A stretch of 64,000 nt of DNA, from the NCBI RefSeq assembly GCF_035961655.1, contig NZ_CP108393.1, positions 2,046,001 to 2,110,000 on the forward strand. Reading direction: 5' to 3'. Below the pieces are notes generated by a model. It was not told the origin of the DNA and searched no databases. It saw only the letters and a program-made list of their open reading frames with translations. A program made the position numbers and the translations under genes. Origin of the DNA: Streptomyces sp. NBC_01317. Lineage in GTDB: Bacteria; Actinomycetota; Actinomycetes; Streptomycetales; Streptomycetaceae. Numbering within the stretch: the first letter of the stretch is position 1; each line of letters starts with the position of its first letter. This document shows, one piece after another, positions 18,767 to 28,900 of the stretch.

Positions 18767-19702
18767 GTGGTGCTCATGTTCTTCAACGAGAGGTCCTGCG
18801 TCTCGGACGCGACGCAGGCCGAAGCCCGGCAGGCCATGCGCGACTTCATCAAGGTCTGCCAGGCGGTGTGGCAGATCCATCGCGGGACGACTCTGGTGAG
18901 CGAGGTGCGGCTGGAGGACGTGGAGATCTCTCCGGGCTACTACCTCCAGCAGTGGCGCAACGAGCCCGCCAACCACGACGCCTGGCAGTTCATGCGGAGG
19001 ACATTGCAGAGAAAGGCGCCCCTCTCGGGCGTGCTTCCCAAGCCACCGGAGGACCAGGAGAGCGAGTATCGACACGAAGGCGACCCGGTTCTCGGCCTGG
19101 CCGCCGCCCACCTGATGAAGATGCTGGCTGTCAGCCTGCCCACAGGCCCCCGCTGGGCGGCCCCCTGGCTCAAGGTCGACTACGAGATCCTCAATGACGA
19201 CGGCTTTACCACGGACAGCGCGAGCGTCCACCACGCCTCCGAGGACGTACACGTCCGTGAGCACGAGGACTGGATACGCACCACCGCCGCCTCCGCCACC
19301 ACCAGCGGTGTGCAGTTGTGGGAGGAGCGCGACACTTTGTTCCCTTACCTCCAGTTCGTGCCGGGGGTGGAGCAGAATCTGAAGGAGCTACCGGGCGTGG
19401 CCGTGGCGAACGTACGGGGCGAGCTCGTGCATCTCAATACCGCTGCGGAGAGCTGGAAGCCCGGGGAGTCGGAGCCCTCGTGGGCGGTCAAGGTCGTTCC
19501 CGAGAGCGACACCCGCATCAATATGGGGCTGGTCGACTTCACCGATCTCGACGGTGTGAAGAGGACGTTCAGTCCCCATGTCCGGTACCAGCCGTACCAG
19601 GGGCGTATCCACTTCCGACTGATCTCGGATGAGGGCAGGATCCGTGTGGGGTACGTCGGTCGCAAACGCCTGACGGCCGGGGTACCGCGCAGCGCCCGGT
19701 AG
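18767..19702 (+). CDS. Hypothetical protein, third member of DUF262-ATPase module
   Basis: A 311-residue soluble protein I do not recognise. It begins VVLMFFNERSCVSDATQAEAR and contains a His/Trp-rich middle (QQWRNEPANHDAWQFMRR, GDPVLGLAAAHLMKMLAVSLP) and a C-terminus of probable beta-strands (HVRYQPYQGRIHFRLISDE). No catalytic motif is obvious. The GTG at 18767 has a GGGGGGGAGA site, 46 bases after the ATPase stop, so it is probably in the same operon. It could be the effector of the three-gene unit. It converges with the PLD-helicase gene with only six bases between stops. Confidence 0.75.
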   Translation: MVLMFFNERSCVSDATQAEARQAMRDFIKVCQAVWQIHRGTTLVSEVRLEDVEISPGYYLQQWRNEPANHDAWQFMRRTLQRKAPLSGVLPKPPEDQESEYRHEGDPVLGLAAAHLMKMLAVSLPTGPRWAAPWLKVDYEILNDDGFTTDSASVHHASEDVHVREHEDWIRTTAASATTSGVQLWEERDTLFPYLQFVPGVEQNLKELPGVAVANVRGELVHLNTAAESWKPGESEPSWAVKVVPESDTRINMGLVDFTDLDGVKRTFSPHVRYQPYQGRIHFRLISDEGRIRVGYVGRKRLTAGVPRSAR

Positions 19703-19708
19703 CGACGA

Positions 19709-22700
19709 CTACGGCAGCCAGCGCGCCGCCTCTTCCCGGTTGACCGTCTCCGCGTCGACCCACCAGTGCCCGGCCTCCTTGTCCCACCGGGCCCGGAGCA
19801 GACGCTTGGCATCGTTCCTCTGCTCGTACGGGACGTTGAGGTACAGACGGCCGTCCCGTTCCAGTCCCGGGTACACCTTGCCTGCCGACGCCTCGGCTCG
19901 CTGGGCAGGCACCTCGGACGCCGGAGCGGTCTCTCCTTCGGGGCGCCACTGTGCTCGCGCCGGACGTTCCATGCGGGTGCGCTCCATCAGCCGCCGTACG
20001 CGGTCGCAGGAGGCCGGGTCGGTGTAGCGCATCATCAGGTCCGTCGGCCCGATGTTCGCGAGCAGGTTCTTCGAGCCGTGCCACAGGACCGAACCGTCCA
20101 GGATGAGGACCTTCTCGTGCATGCGGTCGCGGAACTCGACCCGGCAGCCGACAGCCTCCAGCTGCCCGACCAGTTCCCGGTGCCGCGCCGCGCGGGAGGG
20201 TTCCTGCTGCTCCTCCGGCGGGCGGGTGAAGACCGTGACCTGGACCCCGGCAGCCGTTTTCGGTTCGAGCATCCTGGCCCACCGGCGGACCGGCGGCGCG
20301 TCCATGAACGCCGAATACAGCTCGATGCCACGCTGCGCTCGCTCCACGTCCCATGCCACCGCTTCCTGGACCTCGCTGTGTTCGAAGAAGGCAGGCCGTG
20401 CCAGTTCCTCCGCCGACATGGTGGCCAACTGGTCCGCGTCGCGGACCGGGATCAGCTGGTCGGCTGAGATGGTCTGCGCGTGCGCCTCCAGATGGTCGAC
20501 CATCGCCAGTGCCTCGCTGTGCGGGGCCACGTGCTTGCGAAGGAAAGCAACGTCCGCCACGACGACCAGGTGGTCCTGGGCCCGGCTGAGAGCGACGTTG
20601 AGGAGGCGGCAGGTCTGCGAGGACAGCCCCGTACCGCTGTAGAAGAAGCCGGCATCCTTGCCGGCGCCCGCCACCGTGTCGAGGAGTACGACGGGGCGCT
20701 GGCTGCCCTGGAACCGGTGGACGGTGTCGACCAGGCCGTCGTAGTCCTCCCCGAAACGGTGGGCCAGGCTGCTCTTGAGGGCCTTGACCTGCTCCCGGTA
20801 CGGGGAGATGACGGCGAGCCGGTCGGTCGCCCGTTCGCCTTCGGGGACCTCCTGCCACTTGCGGCCGGGCAGGATTCCCTCGTACTGGAGCCCTCGGACC
20901 AGCTCGTGGATCACCGCGGCGTGAACGGCGTTCGTCATATGCGGCTTGCGTCCGCCGCCGGAGATCCGCCGGCCGGACGTGTCGATCAGGATCACCGGAG
21001 AGTCGATGAGGGGGGCGAACGGCAGACGGCTGGTGTTTCCGCACCCGGTCCTGAGCGGGGCGTCCGGATACGCGACCTCGTTGACGACCGCGCAGATCGG
21101 CTCCCGCATCCTGTACTGGGTGTCGAGCGCCACCAGTCGAGGGTCCTGGCGTACCCGGCCGGAAGGGTCGACCAGGCCTGCGGCATGGAAGGCGTCCCGC
21201 GCCGCCCACTCACGGGAATGGGCACGCTCCTCCTCGCTCGCCGTCCGGTCGCCGTCGCCCTTGGTTACGGCGGGCAGCTGCCGGAAGTCGCCGGCCACGA
21301 TCAGCCTCTTGCGGGCGAGTCCGGCTGCGAACCAGGCCGAGGGAAGGTTGACCATGCCGGCCTCGTCGATCACCACGACATCGACCTCGTCGAGCAGCTT
21401 CCTCGACTGGACGGCCTTGGCCACGGTCGCTCCGAGCACCCGGCAACGGGAGCGGACTTCGTCCTGGATGCGCTTGCGTTTCTGCCCGAGTTCGTCGAGT
21501 CGCTCCTGGAGAGAGGCAACGGACTCGACGACGTTCTGCCTGGGCGGGATCCCGAGGACGGCGGCGCGGGCAGCAGGGAGGGCTCGGCCGGCCTCGGCGG
21601 CCTGCTTCTCGCCTGCCGTGTGGCGACGGGCCGCGCGCGAGACGTCCTCCCTGGCCCGCCTCGCCTCGTCCTCCTCATTCGCCAGGGCGGCCTGGAGGTC
21701 ACGGAGTTTCGCCGCTCTGCGCTCCACGAAGAGTCCGCTCGGCTGCCCGGCCTTCTCCATCTTCAGCCGCAGCTGTGCGGCCAGGGTGTCCGCGGCAGCC
21801 ACCGTCTTCGCCGCTGCGGCGTGGTCGCGGCCGGCCCCGGCCATCTCCTGTGTACCGGTGGCCTGGTCCGACTCCAGCTCCCGGACCCGGTCGTGCAGGA
21901 CCAGCGCCGCCCGTGCGCCCTTGAGCTGGTCGGCCGCCGTGCTGATCTGCCGGTCGATGCTCTCCACCAGCAGGGCGGCGATCCGGGCCGGGTCGACCTG
22001 GTCTCCGAAACGGCTGCGCAGCGACGGCAGGACAATGCCCCCGGACCGCTGGACGATCCCCTCTGCGAAGCCCTCCTCGTGCTCCAGCAGGGAGCACATC
22101 CGCTCAAGGGCCTGGTCCACCGCGACGTTCGTGGGAGCCAGGAAGAGGACCCTGAGTCCTTGACGGAAACTGCCCTCCACGATGTGGCCGACGACATCCG
22201 TCTTCCCGGTGCCGGGCGGCCCCCACAGGAACAGCACCTCACTGGCGAGGGCCTGCGCGACGGCGTCACGCTGACGCGGGTTCAGCTGGAGCCCCGCCCA
22301 GTTGGCCACCCACTGTCCCGGGTTCTCGGCACGGCTGGTGCGCGGGGTGCCCCGCCCGACCAGCCAGCCCGCATGGTCCGTGTCGATGGGGCTGTCCTGG
22401 CCGCCGGCCGTCTCCAGGCGCTCGGCCAGCACGGCCCAGTTCACGGAGTCGTCCTTGCGGATCTGGATGTTGGCGGGCGCCGTCCCGAGATCGGCCTTCG
22501 TCACGAGCCGTACGGTTCCGTCAGGAGCACGCGTGGCCTCGGCCGGATCCCATGGCTTCCGGGAACGTGACGGCCGGGCGAGGACGGGAAGACCGTGCAG
22601 GCTGTCCTGCCAGGCACGGCACTCGAAGAGATACTCGCGCGTCCCCCCGGACTGCGAGAGGAGCCGTCCCTTGGACAGGGCGACCTTCACAGCGCCGTCG

Positions 22701-22786
22701 GCGTCGCTCCGCTGTTCGGCGAGGATCTCGGCGCGCGCCGCCGTCAGAAGCTCCTCGACGGGATATGGACGCCCCGTGCCGGTCAT
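19709..22786 (-). CDS. SF1 (Upf1/Dna2-type) helicase fused to a PLD nuclease and DUF5710 domain
   Basis: A 1025-residue fusion. Walker A GPPGTGKT (189-196) and APTNVAVDQALE open the helicase core. A coiled-coil-like Ala/Arg/Glu-rich insertion of ~250 residues follows. Walker B is IDEAGM (D474), then DFRQLP, DTQYRM, SPYREQ and a C-terminal RecA motif VHRFQGSQ...NVALSRA. After the helicase comes one phospholipase-D HKD motif, HEKVLILDGS (H890, K892, D897), probably acting as a dimer, and a final DUF5710-like module (YLNVPYEQRNDAKRLLRARWDKEAGHWWV). ATG 22786 is preceded by GGGGAG. A PLD nuclease is also a DISARM component (DrmC), but there it is a small separate protein. Transcribed opposite to the DUF1998 helicase from a shared 208-base region. 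Likely a DNA-cleaving effector. Confidence 0.9.
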   Translation of the reverse strand: MTGTGRPYPVEELLTAARAEILAEQRSDADGAVKVALSKGRLLSQSGGTREYLFECRAWQDSLHGLPVLARPSRSRKPWDPAEATRAPDGTVRLVTKADLGTAPANIQIRKDDSVNWAVLAERLETAGGQDSPIDTDHAGWLVGRGTPRTSRAENPGQWVANWAGLQLNPRQRDAVAQALASEVLFLWGPPGTGKTDVVGHIVEGSFRQGLRVLFLAPTNVAVDQALERMCSLLEHEEGFAEGIVQRSGGIVLPSLRSRFGDQVDPARIAALLVESIDRQISTAADQLKGARAALVLHDRVRELESDQATGTQEMAGAGRDHAAAAKTVAAADTLAAQLRLKMEKAGQPSGLFVERRAAKLRDLQAALANEEDEARRAREDVSRAARRHTAGEKQAAEAGRALPAARAAVLGIPPRQNVVESVASLQERLDELGQKRKRIQDEVRSRCRVLGATVAKAVQSRKLLDEVDVVVIDEAGMVNLPSAWFAAGLARKRLIVAGDFRQLPAVTKGDGDRTASEEERAHSREWAARDAFHAAGLVDPSGRVRQDPRLVALDTQYRMREPICAVVNEVAYPDAPLRTGCGNTSRLPFAPLIDSPVILIDTSGRRISGGGRKPHMTNAVHAAVIHELVRGLQYEGILPGRKWQEVPEGERATDRLAVISPYREQVKALKSSLAHRFGEDYDGLVDTVHRFQGSQRPVVLLDTVAGAGKDAGFFYSGTGLSSQTCRLLNVALSRAQDHLVVVADVAFLRKHVAPHSEALAMVDHLEAHAQTISADQLIPVRDADQLATMSAEELARPAFFEHSEVQEAVAWDVERAQRGIELYSAFMDAPPVRRWARMLEPKTAAGVQVTVFTRPPEEQQEPSRAARHRELVGQLEAVGCRVEFRDRMHEKVLILDGSVLWHGSKNLLANIGPTDLMMRYTDPASCDRVRRLMERTRMERPARAQWRPEGETAPASEVPAQRAEASAGKVYPGLERDGRLYLNVPYEQRNDAKRLLRARWDKEAGHWWVDAETVNREEAARWLP

Positions 22787-22994
22787 GTTCACCGCTCCCC
22801 CACCATCGTCCCAAAGCTTCGGTGACTGTACGTGAGTCGACCGCCTTCGAACGGACCATTCGACGGCCATGGCCAGGCACCCACCTGTCACTGGCCTGAA
22901 TCATTCGCGATCGGTCGTTGCCAGGAGCGATGTCGGCAGCTCCGTATACCGTTGGCGCAGCTCACCGACCTGACTCGAAGCGAAGGAGAACGTC
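22787..22994. promoter_or_regulatory. Divergent promoter region between two defence helicase genes
   Basis: The only space from which both the minus-strand PLD helicase and the plus-strand DUF1998 helicase operon can be transcribed. I see no well-spaced -35/-10 pair and no clear operator; the assignment rests on gene orientation. Confidence 0.4.
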
Positions 22995-25900
22995 GTGAGG
23001 CCCACGCTGGCCGCCGCGCAGCTGCGGGGCAGTCTCACCCAGTACCTCACGACGACGTACGCGCTCACCGACGAGGACACCCGTCGGGCACTGGAGCGGT
23101 TCCTCGAACATCCCGAGACCGGGATGTTCCGTGGCCCCTATCTGCGGATCAGGACCCCCTTCCACAAGGCCGTCGCCGGCTGGGAGAAGCACCTGGAGTG
23201 GAACCCGGGGTTCACTCCGTACCGGCATCAGGCGAAGGCGTACGAGCGGCTGAGCACGCTCCACGGGCCCGCCCTGCCGACGCTGGTCACGACGGGGACG
23301 GGTTCCGGGAAGACCGAGTCGTTCCTCGTCCCCGTCCTCGACCACTGCCGCCGCGAGAAAGCCCTCGGCCGCCGCGGGGTCAAGGCCGTGCTGCTCTATC
23401 CGATGAACGCGCTCGCCACCGATCAGGCCGGCCGCATCGGTGAGTACCTCGCGCAGCCGGACCTTGCCCAGGTGACCGCGGGGCTCTACATCGGCGACCG
23501 GCCCGACACCGACTTCCGCCGGGTGATGACGCGGCGCGAGGAGATGCGGCAGTCACCGCCCGACCTGCTCATCACGAACTACAAAATGCTCGATCTGCTG
23601 CTCCAGCGGACAGAGGACCGCGCGCTGTGGCAGGACTCCAAGATTCAGTACGTGGTGCTGGACGAGTTCCACACCTATGACGGGGCGCAAGGCACGGACG
23701 TCGCCATGCTGCTGCGCCGCCTGGCGATGGCCACGGGGCAGAGCAAGCCCGGGCGTCCCCTCGGTTCGATCTGCCCGGTGGCGACCTCGGCGACCCTCGG
23801 TGAGGGCGGGCCCGGCACCGGACCCGGCTCCATCCTGGAAGTGGCCGCTCAGGTCTTCGGCATGCCGTTCTCCGCGGACGCGCTGGTGGGCGAGGAGCGG
23901 ATGACGCCCGAGCAGTTCACCGGGCCGGTGAACTACGGTCTGCCCGAACCGCCTTCGCCCGAGGAGGTCATCGCCCGCTCGGGCGGCCCCGACGTGGTGT
24001 CGCGCCCGGACACGCTCGATCTCAATGCCCTGGCGGCACGGATGCTCGGACAGCAGGGCCTGTCCGCCTTCGAGATCGGACGGCTGCTCAAGCAGCACGA
24101 TTTCACTCAGGGGGTGCTGTCCCTTCTCGACGGGGACCCGCTGAGCGAATGGGAACTCCGTGACCGCCTCGGCCGGTTCGGGTACACCTGGGGCCGGACC
24201 GCCCGGGAGAACCCCCGCCTCGCCCTCGCCGCGCTCGCACGCTTCGTCGCCCTGCTGTCGGCCGCCCGTGATCCGGAATCGGACGAGCGCCGCCCGCGCC
24301 CCCTGCTGCACGTGGAGACCCATCTTTGGATCCGGCCGGTCGGCCGGATCGTGCGCGGAGTCGGCACGGGAAAGCCCGAATTCCACTGGTACGAGGACGA
24401 TCGCGCTCCGCGCTCCGCGCTGCCCACGGCACCCCCTGAGGGCGACGAGGAACCCGAAGCCGGCCAGATCGGGCATGTGGCGCGTTCTCATCGCGCGCAA
24501 TCGGCGATCGGCGCGGACACCGCCGTACGACAGGCGAGCATAAGGCTGCCTGCCGTGTACTGCCGCAACTGCGGCCGCTCCGGCTGGGCGGCCGTCTCTC
24601 CGGAAGCCGATCCCCAACAGCTCGTGATGGCCCACGACAAGATCTGGCGCGCCAGCGTGGGGCGGGAGAAGCGGCGGATCCGCTATTTCATCGCTGCCAC
24701 GGCCGCGGAGCAGGAGGACACGCTGGCGGCAGTCAGCCAGTCCCGCCCTGCAACGGGAGGCGGACAGCCACCGGCGCTGATCCTGGACGGTGCTCAAGGG
24801 ACATACCGGCTAGCGGTCGCCCAGGACGCCGGGAACCTGCAGGACGCCTGCTTCGTCCAGGCGATCACCGAGAAGAAGACCGCCGACCGAGCTGCCGTCG
24901 ATCAGCGCTGCCCTGCCTGCGACACCGACAACGCGATGCGCTTCCTCGGCACTCGGCCGGCCGCCCTGGCGGCGGCGACGGTGACCCAGCTGTTCACCGG
25001 TCAGGAGGTCGCGCTCGAAGCGGAGGAGCGCAAGACCCTCCTGTTCAACGACTCGACCCAGGACGCCGCCCACCGTGCGGGGTACGTGGCGAACCGGTCG
25101 TTCACGTTCTCGCTGCGCTCACTCCTCGCGCGCAACCTCGACGAATCAGGCGAGCCGTCAGCTCTGAACGACCTGATCGGGAACGTACTCGACTCCGTCG
25201 ACGATCCGCAGGCCCTTGCTGCCGTCGTCCCGCCCGATCTGTACGACGAACCGGGCGTGGACCGGCTGCTCTCCGGGCGGGGCACGGGCGATCTGCGGAC
25301 CTGGAAGCTCATCGGGGAGCGGCTCGCCTTCGCCACCGTCATGGAGTTCGGGCTCCGTTCCCGGCAGGGCCGCACCCTGGAACTGACCCGGACGGCAGCC
25401 GCCGAGGTCGTCATCGGGGACCAGAACCGGATCACCATGCTCGCCCGCGACCTGCACATGGCCCTGCCTGGCCAGCTTCTCGGCACCGGCCTGCCGACGG
25501 CCGAGCGCTATCTGGCCTTCGTCCGCGGGCTGCTGGAGCGGGTCCGGCTGCGCGGCGGGGTCCGGCACCGGTGGCTGGAGCCGTGGGTGAAGGACGCCGG
25601 GGTGACCCGGTTCAAGATCTGGGGCGGCAGGCCCGACGGCATGCCGGCGTTCCCCGACAGTGTGGCGGCGCCGCGCTTCCTGCTCGACGGTGACAAGGGC
25701 AGGTCCGACTTCGACTCGACGACAGCCCGCACCGGTTGGTACCAGGACTGGGCGCGCCGGTGCCTGGGGCTCGACGCCCCCGGGGCGACGGAGTATCTCC
25801 GCAGACTGCTGCCGGTCCTCGTCGACGAGGGTCTCCTCGCGGTGCGGACGGCACAGGACCGGACGATGAAGGTCTACGGCCTGCAGCCCGGCCATGTCGA

Positions 25901-28900
25901 GGTGCGGCTCCTTGAGGACGACATCGTCAACAAGGCCTTCGTCACCTGTGAGGCGTGCGGCTGGCAGCAGGTGGTCCATCCCTCCCGGCGGACCCGCTGG
26001 TACGGCCATCCCTGTCCCCGGTACCGGTGCCGGGGACAGATCACCGCGCCGCAACCGGGCCAGGCCACGGTGCTGTCCTCCGGTTCCACCAGCTTCGGCG
26101 GCCCCCGGCCGCGCGACTACCGCGACGACTACTACCGGCACCTGTACCGGACGGGTGGCACCTTCCGGGTCGTCACAGCCGAACACACCGGCATGCTCAC
26201 CCGGCCGCAGCGGGAGCGCGTGGAGCGGGCCTTCCGCGACGGCACCCACTACACCGACCCGAACGTGCTGTCGTGCACTCCGACCCTGGAGCTCGGCATC
26301 GACATCGGAGACCTGTCCGCGGTCCTGCTGGGATCGCTTCCGAAGGGCCCTGCCAACTACGTACAGCGAGCGGGCCGCGCGGGCCGCAGGACGGGCAACG
26401 CCCTGGTTGTGGCCTTCGGCGGTCGCCGGGCCCGCGATCTGTACTACCTCGACGAGCCGCGGGAGATGATCGCAGGGGATATCGTGCCGCCTGGCTGCTA
26501 CCTCTCCGCGGTGGAGATCCTGCGCCGCCAGTACACGGCACACCTTCTGGACCTCGCGGCGCGGGGCCGGCTCACGACGAGCGACGGTGAGCCACTGCAG
26601 CCCGCGCCGCGCCTGGTGTCGGCACTGTTCGGCAGTACGGCCTGGTGCCAGGAGCTCGCGGACGCCGCCCTCGCTCATGGCGCCGTGCTCGTCGAATCGT
26701 TCCTGGACCTCTTCCCCTCCCTCCCGGGCCGGCCGGACACCGGGGTCTCCGGCCAGGCCGCCGAAGAACTGCGCGCGTACGCGTGCGGTGGCATCGTGCG
26801 CTCGCTCCAGGAAGCCGAGGAGGAATGGACCGGCCGCGGTGAGGAACTCCGGCGCCGGCTCCACGCCATCGACGCGGCGATGGACCAGCTCGTGCGCAGT
26901 GATCCCGAGCAGGAACGCGAATGGCGCGAGTTGCGCGCCGAGCGCTACGCGACGGGCAATCTGCTGCGTGACCTGAACCAGACCAGTGCCCACGGGGCTC
27001 TCGTCGAGCTCGGTCTCCTGCCCAACTACACCCTCTCGGACACCACCACGCAGCTGGAGGCCACCCTCTCCTGGACGGAGCAGCCCGAGACCGAAGGGGC
27101 CAAGAAGACCTACCACAGCGAGGTCCGGGACTACGAGCGCTCCCGCCGGTCCGCGTTGTCCGAACTGGCGCCCGGAAACAGCTTCTACGTCAACGGCTAC
27201 AAGCACGTCGTCCGGGCCCTGGACATCGGTAGTCCGGAGCGTCGTGCCTGGTCGGTGTGGCGACTGTGCCCCGCCTGCGGCTACGTCCGTACGGAGAACG
27301 CCCAGGCCGATGCCTCGCCCTGTCCCCGTTGCGGCGGCCGGGAGATCGCCGACGCCGGCTGTGTCCAGCGCGTTCTCGAACCGAAGCGGGTCATGTCACG
27401 CGACAAGCGGGACGACGCCCGGGTCCGCGACGACAAGGACGAGCGTGACAGCAAGAGGTACGCCGTCCTGACCACCGTGGACGTCGACCCCGTGCACCTG
27501 GCCACGGGCTCCTGGCGCCACGACACCGCCGTCTTCGGCGTCGACTTCACCCGCCAGGCCGTGGTGCGCACGCTCAACCTGGGCCTCGACCGTCAGGACG
27601 GCAGCAGCACCGTGCCCCTCGCCGGGGCCGACGTACGGATCAATCCGTTCTACGTCTGCACGAGCTGCGGCGGTGCCACCTCCGATGGGCGTCCGGTCGT
27701 GGACATTCATCAGGACGCGCTCACCGAATCCCTTGCCGCGGCGACCAGAGCCAGCGCTCACCACCAGCTGTGGTGCCCGCGCCGCAAAGTCCGGACGAGC
27801 ACCCCGGAAGGCCAGGGGAAGGGAGAGGACGTCCCCCTGCTCCTGGCCCACGAGCTGACCACCGAGGCCGTCCGCATCCTGCTTCCCGCCTCGGTCGCCC
27901 GCGTCAAGGAACGCCTCGCCTCCTTCACCGCCGCGCTGTTCGTGGGCATCGCCGCACGCTACGGCGGCGACCCGGACCACATCGACATCACCGCCGCGTC
28001 CATGCCCGACGGCAACGACCCGGAATGGCCCCGTCGTTTCCTCGTCGTCTACGACCGTCTGCCGGGCGGCACCGGCTACCTGCACCGGCTCGCCACCTCC
28101 GACGGCTTCCGCGAAGTGCTGCTGAGGGCCCGCGAGGTGATCGACAGTTGCCCGTGCATCGAGAAGGGGCTCGACGGCTGCCACCGCTGTCTGCTGCGCC
28201 GCGTACCGGCCGGCGACTACGACAAGGTCAGCCGCAACGAGGTCCGGCAGATGCTCGACGAGCTGCTGGGTGCCGACGGCGGCGACTGGGCCACCTCACC
28301 GGTCACGACGACCCACCAGATCCCGCTGGAACGGCAGGCCGAGAGCGATCTTGAGGTCATGTTCCTGGAGACCTTGGACGAATGGGCGAAGCAGCCCTCG
28401 GCCAAGGCCAGCGCGGACGCCTACACGACCACGGCCGGAACGTACTCGCTGGACCTGCGACTGACCGGCGTCGACGGGGCCACCGTCAGCTGGCGGGTTT
28501 CCCAGCAGCGGGTCCTCGACGGCACCCGCCCCGATGTCCTCTTCGAACGTACGGATGCGCCCGGTCCGCGGATCGCGCTCTACCTCGACGGATACGAGTT
28601 CCATGCCGGGCCCAAGCACAAGGACAGGCTGGCCGACGACGCCGTCAAACGCACCCGGCTGCGCGCCGACGGGATACGGGTCTTCCAGCTCACCTACTAC
28701 GACGTGAAGGACTGGCGGACCCGGGTCCGCGACACGGGGTACGCGAGCACGGGGCCGGAGAACCCGGTCTGGCTTCCGTACGGCGAGCAGGGCCAGAAAC
28801 GAGCACGCGACTACTACGCGGGCGTGCACGGCGGCCTGCCGGGCGAGCTGTCTGCGAACCTCTGGGTGAATCCGGCCGACCTTCTGATCGCTCATCTGCG

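Noticed and set aside
19569..21209. Long minus-strand frame within the PLD-helicase gene
   Set aside because: Gly/Arg/Pro-rich shadow of the real frame with no motifs.
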